Of a stretch of DNA of 64,000 nucleotides, positions 61,577-64,000 are shown in pieces. The DNA lies in the NCBI GenBank assembly GCA_903880855.1, contig CAIRQX010000114.1:1-64000 (forward strand), read 5' to 3'. A program made the translations under genes and the position numbers. The DNA is from an uncultured Burkholderiales bacterium (lineage in GTDB: Bacteria; Pseudomonadota; Gammaproteobacteria; Burkholderiales; Burkholderiaceae_C). How positions within the stretch are numbered: the first letter of the stretch is position 1; the number at the start of each line of letters is the position of its first letter. The notes below the pieces were generated by a model. The model had not been told where the DNA came from. It ran no database searches and saw only the letters and a list, made by a program, of their open reading frames with translations.

Positions 61577-63630
61577 TGAGCGATACACCTACAACCCCCA
61601 ACTCCTCGCAAACTAAGCTTTCGCAAGAAGTAGTCATCAGTGAAGAGGCGCTGCAAAAAGCAGAAGAGTTCATTGAGGCAGAAGAAGGTGCCGCGAACAA
61701 GTTAAGGGGTTGGCTAGGTGTTTTAGTCACTACCTTGGCGGTGGTGATGTCGGTTTTTCATCTCTACACCGCTTACGCCATTGTTCCCACGCAAACATTA
61801 AGACCAGTGCATGTGGGCTTTGTGCTCGTGCTGTGCTTTTTGATGTTCCCCATTGCAAGCAAATATCGCCACCGCATCATGTGGTGGGATTGGTTGGCGG
61901 CTTTGCTCTCGATTGCGGTGGTGGTGTATTTGATTATGGGTGGTGACGATTTCACCGACCGCAACACCTTGCCAGATTATTGGGATGTGGTGTTGGGCAT
62001 CGCCTTGATCGTCATGGTGATGGAAGCGATGCGACGCACCAATGGTTGGATCATGCCCATCATCACGATGTGCTTTATTTTGTACGCCTTGTATGGCCCG
62101 CTATTACCCGCACCCTGGACGCACAAAGGCTATGCAGTAGGCCGCTTGGTCGGTGTGATGTACATGACGCTAGAGGGAATTTATGGGGTGGCAGTCGATG
62201 TGTCGTCCTCTTTGATTATTTTGTTCACCATCTTCGGTGCGTTCTTGCAGTACTCAGGAGCGGGCAAGTTTTATATCGACTTTTCTTTTTCAGCGATGGG
62301 TGGCAAACCCACAGGTGCTGGACGCACGGTGGTGTTGGCGTCGTTCCTCTTAGGTGGTCCATCTGGCTCGGGTGTAGCGACCACAGTGACTTTGGGATCC
62401 GTGGCTTACCCCATGCTCGCCAAAGCTGGCTATGAACGCAATGCAGCCGGTGGCTTGTTGGCTGCCGGCGGTTTGGGCGCGATTATTTCGCCACCGGTGT
62501 TGGGCGCTGCTGCATTTTTAATTGCCGAGTTTTTAAAAATCTCTTACCTTGACGTGTTGTTGATGGCGGTCATACCGACCTGCATGTTTTATTTGGCGCT
62601 GTTCTTGATGGTGGAAATTGATGCGCGTAAATATGGCATGGGTGAAACCGCTTTTGACAAAGTGGACACGGTGTGGAACTTAACTAAAAATTACGGCTTC
62701 CACTTTTTGTCACTGGTCTCGATCATCTTTTTCATGATGTGGGGCTTCTCTCCCGTGCTCTCTGTATTTTGGGCGACGGTAGTGTCATTCTTAAGTAGCT
62801 TCTTACGACGCGACTGCGCTTTGATCTCGTATGACTTGTTTCAAGGCAAAGGATCGTTTTGGTCGTTGCTTTTGAAGTCACCCTTTATTAAGGCGATGGA
62901 AGCAGGCTCTGTTGGCGTCTTGAATGTCGCTGCGACATGCGCGGGTGCTGGGATCATTGTGGGTGTTGTCACACTCACAGGTTTGGGTTTGAAGTTCAGC
63001 ACGATCGTGATTGATTACGCTGGGGGTTCTTTGCTGTTAACTGCGATCTTCACTTCCTTGGTGGTTTGGATTGTGGGCTTGGCAGTTCCTGTCACTGCGT
63101 CTTACATTATTTGTGCGGTGATCGCTGCACCTGCTTTGATCAAATTAGGTGTGCCAGATTTCGCTGCGCATATGTTTATCTTTTATTACGCGGTGTTGTC
63201 TGAAGTGTCCCCTCCAACAGCGTTGTCGCCTTTTGCTGCAGCGGCGATCACAGGAGGTGATCCCTACAAAACAACATTGCAATGTTGGAAGTACACCATT
63301 CCTGCTTTCTTAGTCCCGTTTATGTTTGTGCTGGATCCGAGCGGACAGGGCTTGCTATTGATGGGGTCTACCAAAGCGCTGGCTAATGCAGACTGGGTAT
63401 CTATCGCACAAGTGACCGCCACTTGCGCGGTAGGTATTGCATCATTGGCGGTGGGTTTCCAAGGATGGGCTTGGTTAAAAACCACTTTCGTGGAACGTTG
63501 GATGTTTATCGTGGCTGGGTTTGCTTTGGTGTATCCAGGCGCGATTGCAGATTTAATCGGTTTCGGACTGGTGATCGCCGCGATGTCCATGCAGTATGTT
63601 CGCTTTAAAAATAGCAGGAGTTTGATTTGA
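61576..63630 (+). CDS. TRAP transporter fused permease (DctQM-type, 4TM/12TM)
   Basis: This 684-residue membrane protein combines the small and large TRAP subunits, as is normal for TAXI systems. The first ~45 residues are an acidic cytoplasmic tail. DctQ-like helices then run to about 200, and the DctM-like part has GGPSGSGVATTVTLGSVAYPML and LGAIISPPVLGAAAFLI. Several C-terminal helices follow. It overlaps the next gene (63627) by four bases. Confidence 0.93.
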   Translation: MSDTPTTPNSSQTKLSQEVVISEEALQKAEEFIEAEEGAANKLRGWLGVLVTTLAVVMSVFHLYTAYAIVPTQTLRPVHVGFVLVLCFLMFPIASKYRHRIMWWDWLAALLSIAVVVYLIMGGDDFTDRNTLPDYWDVVLGIALIVMVMEAMRRTNGWIMPIITMCFILYALYGPLLPAPWTHKGYAVGRLVGVMYMTLEGIYGVAVDVSSSLIILFTIFGAFLQYSGAGKFYIDFSFSAMGGKPTGAGRTVVLASFLLGGPSGSGVATTVTLGSVAYPMLAKAGYERNAAGGLLAAGGLGAIISPPVLGAAAFLIAEFLKISYLDVLLMAVIPTCMFYLALFLMVEIDARKYGMGETAFDKVDTVWNLTKNYGFHFLSLVSIIFFMMWGFSPVLSVFWATVVSFLSSFLRRDCALISYDLFQGKGSFWSLLLKSPFIKAMEAGSVGVLNVAATCAGAGIIVGVVTLTGLGLKFSTIVIDYAGGSLLLTAIFTSLVVWIVGLAVPVTASYIICAVIAAPALIKLGVPDFAAHMFIFYYAVLSEVSPPTALSPFAAAAITGGDPYKTTLQCWKYTIPAFLVPFMFVLDPSGQGLLLMGSTKALANADWVSIAQVTATCAVGIASLAVGFQGWAWLKTTFVERWMFIVAGFALVYPGAIADLIGFGLVIAAMSMQYVRFKNSRSLI

Positions 63631-64000
63631 AAACATTGGATGCTACGGCTAAGGGTGTTTACCTGATTACTGTCACACCGTTTACTGATTCGGGCGCGTT
63701 AGATTTACCCAGTACTGACCGCATGGTGGACTTTTGCTTAGAAGCCGGCGTGACAGGGTTGACAGTGCTCGGCATCATGGGAGAGGCTACCAAACTCACA
63801 GCAGAAGAATCACGTACCTATGTGAAACAAGTGCTTGCGCGTGTCGCAGGTCGCGTGCCAGTTGTGGTGGGTGCATCTGCTGCAGGCTTTGCGCCTATGA
63901 AAGAGCTCACGCAAAGCGTGATGGATTTGGGCGCATCTGGTGTGATGGTGGCTCCGCCACCGACTGTGAAAACAGACGACCAAATCGTCAGCTACTTTGA
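63627..64000 (+). CDS. dihydrodipicolinate synthase (DHDPS)-family aldolase, partial
   Basis: The gene runs off the window; 124 codons are seen. It starts at TTG 63627 (AGGAG seven bases upstream), overlapping the permease stop. The translation KTLDATAKGVYLITVTPFTD, then VTGLTVLGIMGEATKLTAEE and VPVVVGASA, is the N-terminal half of the DHDPS/N-acetylneuraminate lyase barrel. In the context of the IlvD/Edd enzyme it is probably a 2-keto-3-deoxy sugar acid aldolase or dehydratase. The catalytic lysine lies beyond the end. Confidence 0.88.
   Translation, partial: MKTLDATAKGVYLITVTPFTDSGALDLPSTDRMVDFCLEAGVTGLTVLGIMGEATKLTAEESRTYVKQVLARVAGRVPVVVGASAAGFAPMKELTQSVMDLGASGVMVAPPPTVKTDDQIVSYF

Noticed and set aside
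63734-64000. 88-codon frame on plus at the window end
   Set aside because: It is the wrong frame of the DHDPS-family gene that starts at TTG 63627.
1-64000. CRISPR arrays, rRNA genes, complete tRNA genes, insertion sequences with transposase
   Set aside because: None was seen on either strand; the only tRNA-like sequences are the two fragments listed.

Overview
The window looks like a chromosomal segment of a Burkholderiales bacterium, most likely Comamonadaceae (Limnohabitans/Rhodoferax-like). The reasons are its moderate-to-low GC, four Bug-type (TctC) periplasmic receptors, five TRAP systems or receptors, Burkholderiales-style thiamine genes and FCD-type GntR regulators. The genus is inferred from gene style only. 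Almost everything encodes uptake and catabolism of small organic acids, sugars or heterocycles, plus one thiamine block.

Layout. 1-740: scar-like DNA with a terminator and the 5' half of a tRNA-Asn. 740-9277 (minus): a nine-gene TRAP operon (amidohydrolase, beta-hydroxyacid dehydrogenase, DctPQM, PdxA-like dehydrogenase, Bug receptor, second DctP, frameshifted amidohydrolase), divergent from a GntR gene at 9342. 10.3-17.8 kb: a second TRAP/GntR/amidohydrolase cluster. It contains a frameshifted DctP, a chimeric enoyl-CoA hydratase/SMP-30 remnant and two identical GntR operators, and it is flanked by two copies of a palindromic repeat. 18.4-19.3 kb: a small membrane protein and a flaG-like gene behind a near-perfect sigma-28 promoter. 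19.3-28.9 kb: a mosaic of catabolic genes (PuuE-like deacetylase, two Bug receptors, flavin reductase-like protein, Asp/Glu racemase, SMP-30 lactonase, FAH hydrolase, NHL lipoprotein).

28.9-38.9 kb is the thiamine block. thiO-thiS-thiG-thiE run on minus and thiD runs divergently on plus. A TPP riboswitch (38793-38880, minus) leads a tightly overlapping six-gene operon: LuxE-like acyl-adenylating enzyme, LuxC-like acyl reductase, ThiZ/ThiX/ThiY-type ABC transporter, and a short-chain dehydrogenase. This is the most interesting system here. I propose that it imports an oxidised thiamine pyrimidine (a carboxylate) and reduces it to the aldehyde and then the alcohol HMP for ThiD. No thiC is in the window.

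38.9-47.7 kb (minus): a sugar or cyclitol-like cluster (TIM-barrel epimerase, DUF993 protein, BMP-type ABC importer, AroE-like and Gfo/Idh dehydrogenases). 47.8-50.9 kb (plus): a complete tripartite tricarboxylate transporter (TctC-TctB-TctA). 50.9-53.5 kb (minus): cupin, old-yellow-enzyme-type reductase and an unknown alpha/beta-barrel protein. 53.6-58.6 kb: an MFS carrier, then a TRAP-TauD dioxygenase operon. 58.7-64 kb: an IlvD/Edd sugar-acid dehydratase, divergent from a TAXI-TRAP transporter and the start of a DHDPS-family aldolase; together these suggest sugar-acid catabolism.

Two genes (740-1668 and 13585-14606) are each broken by one missing base in a homopolymer, so sequencing error and true decay cannot be told apart from this sequence alone.
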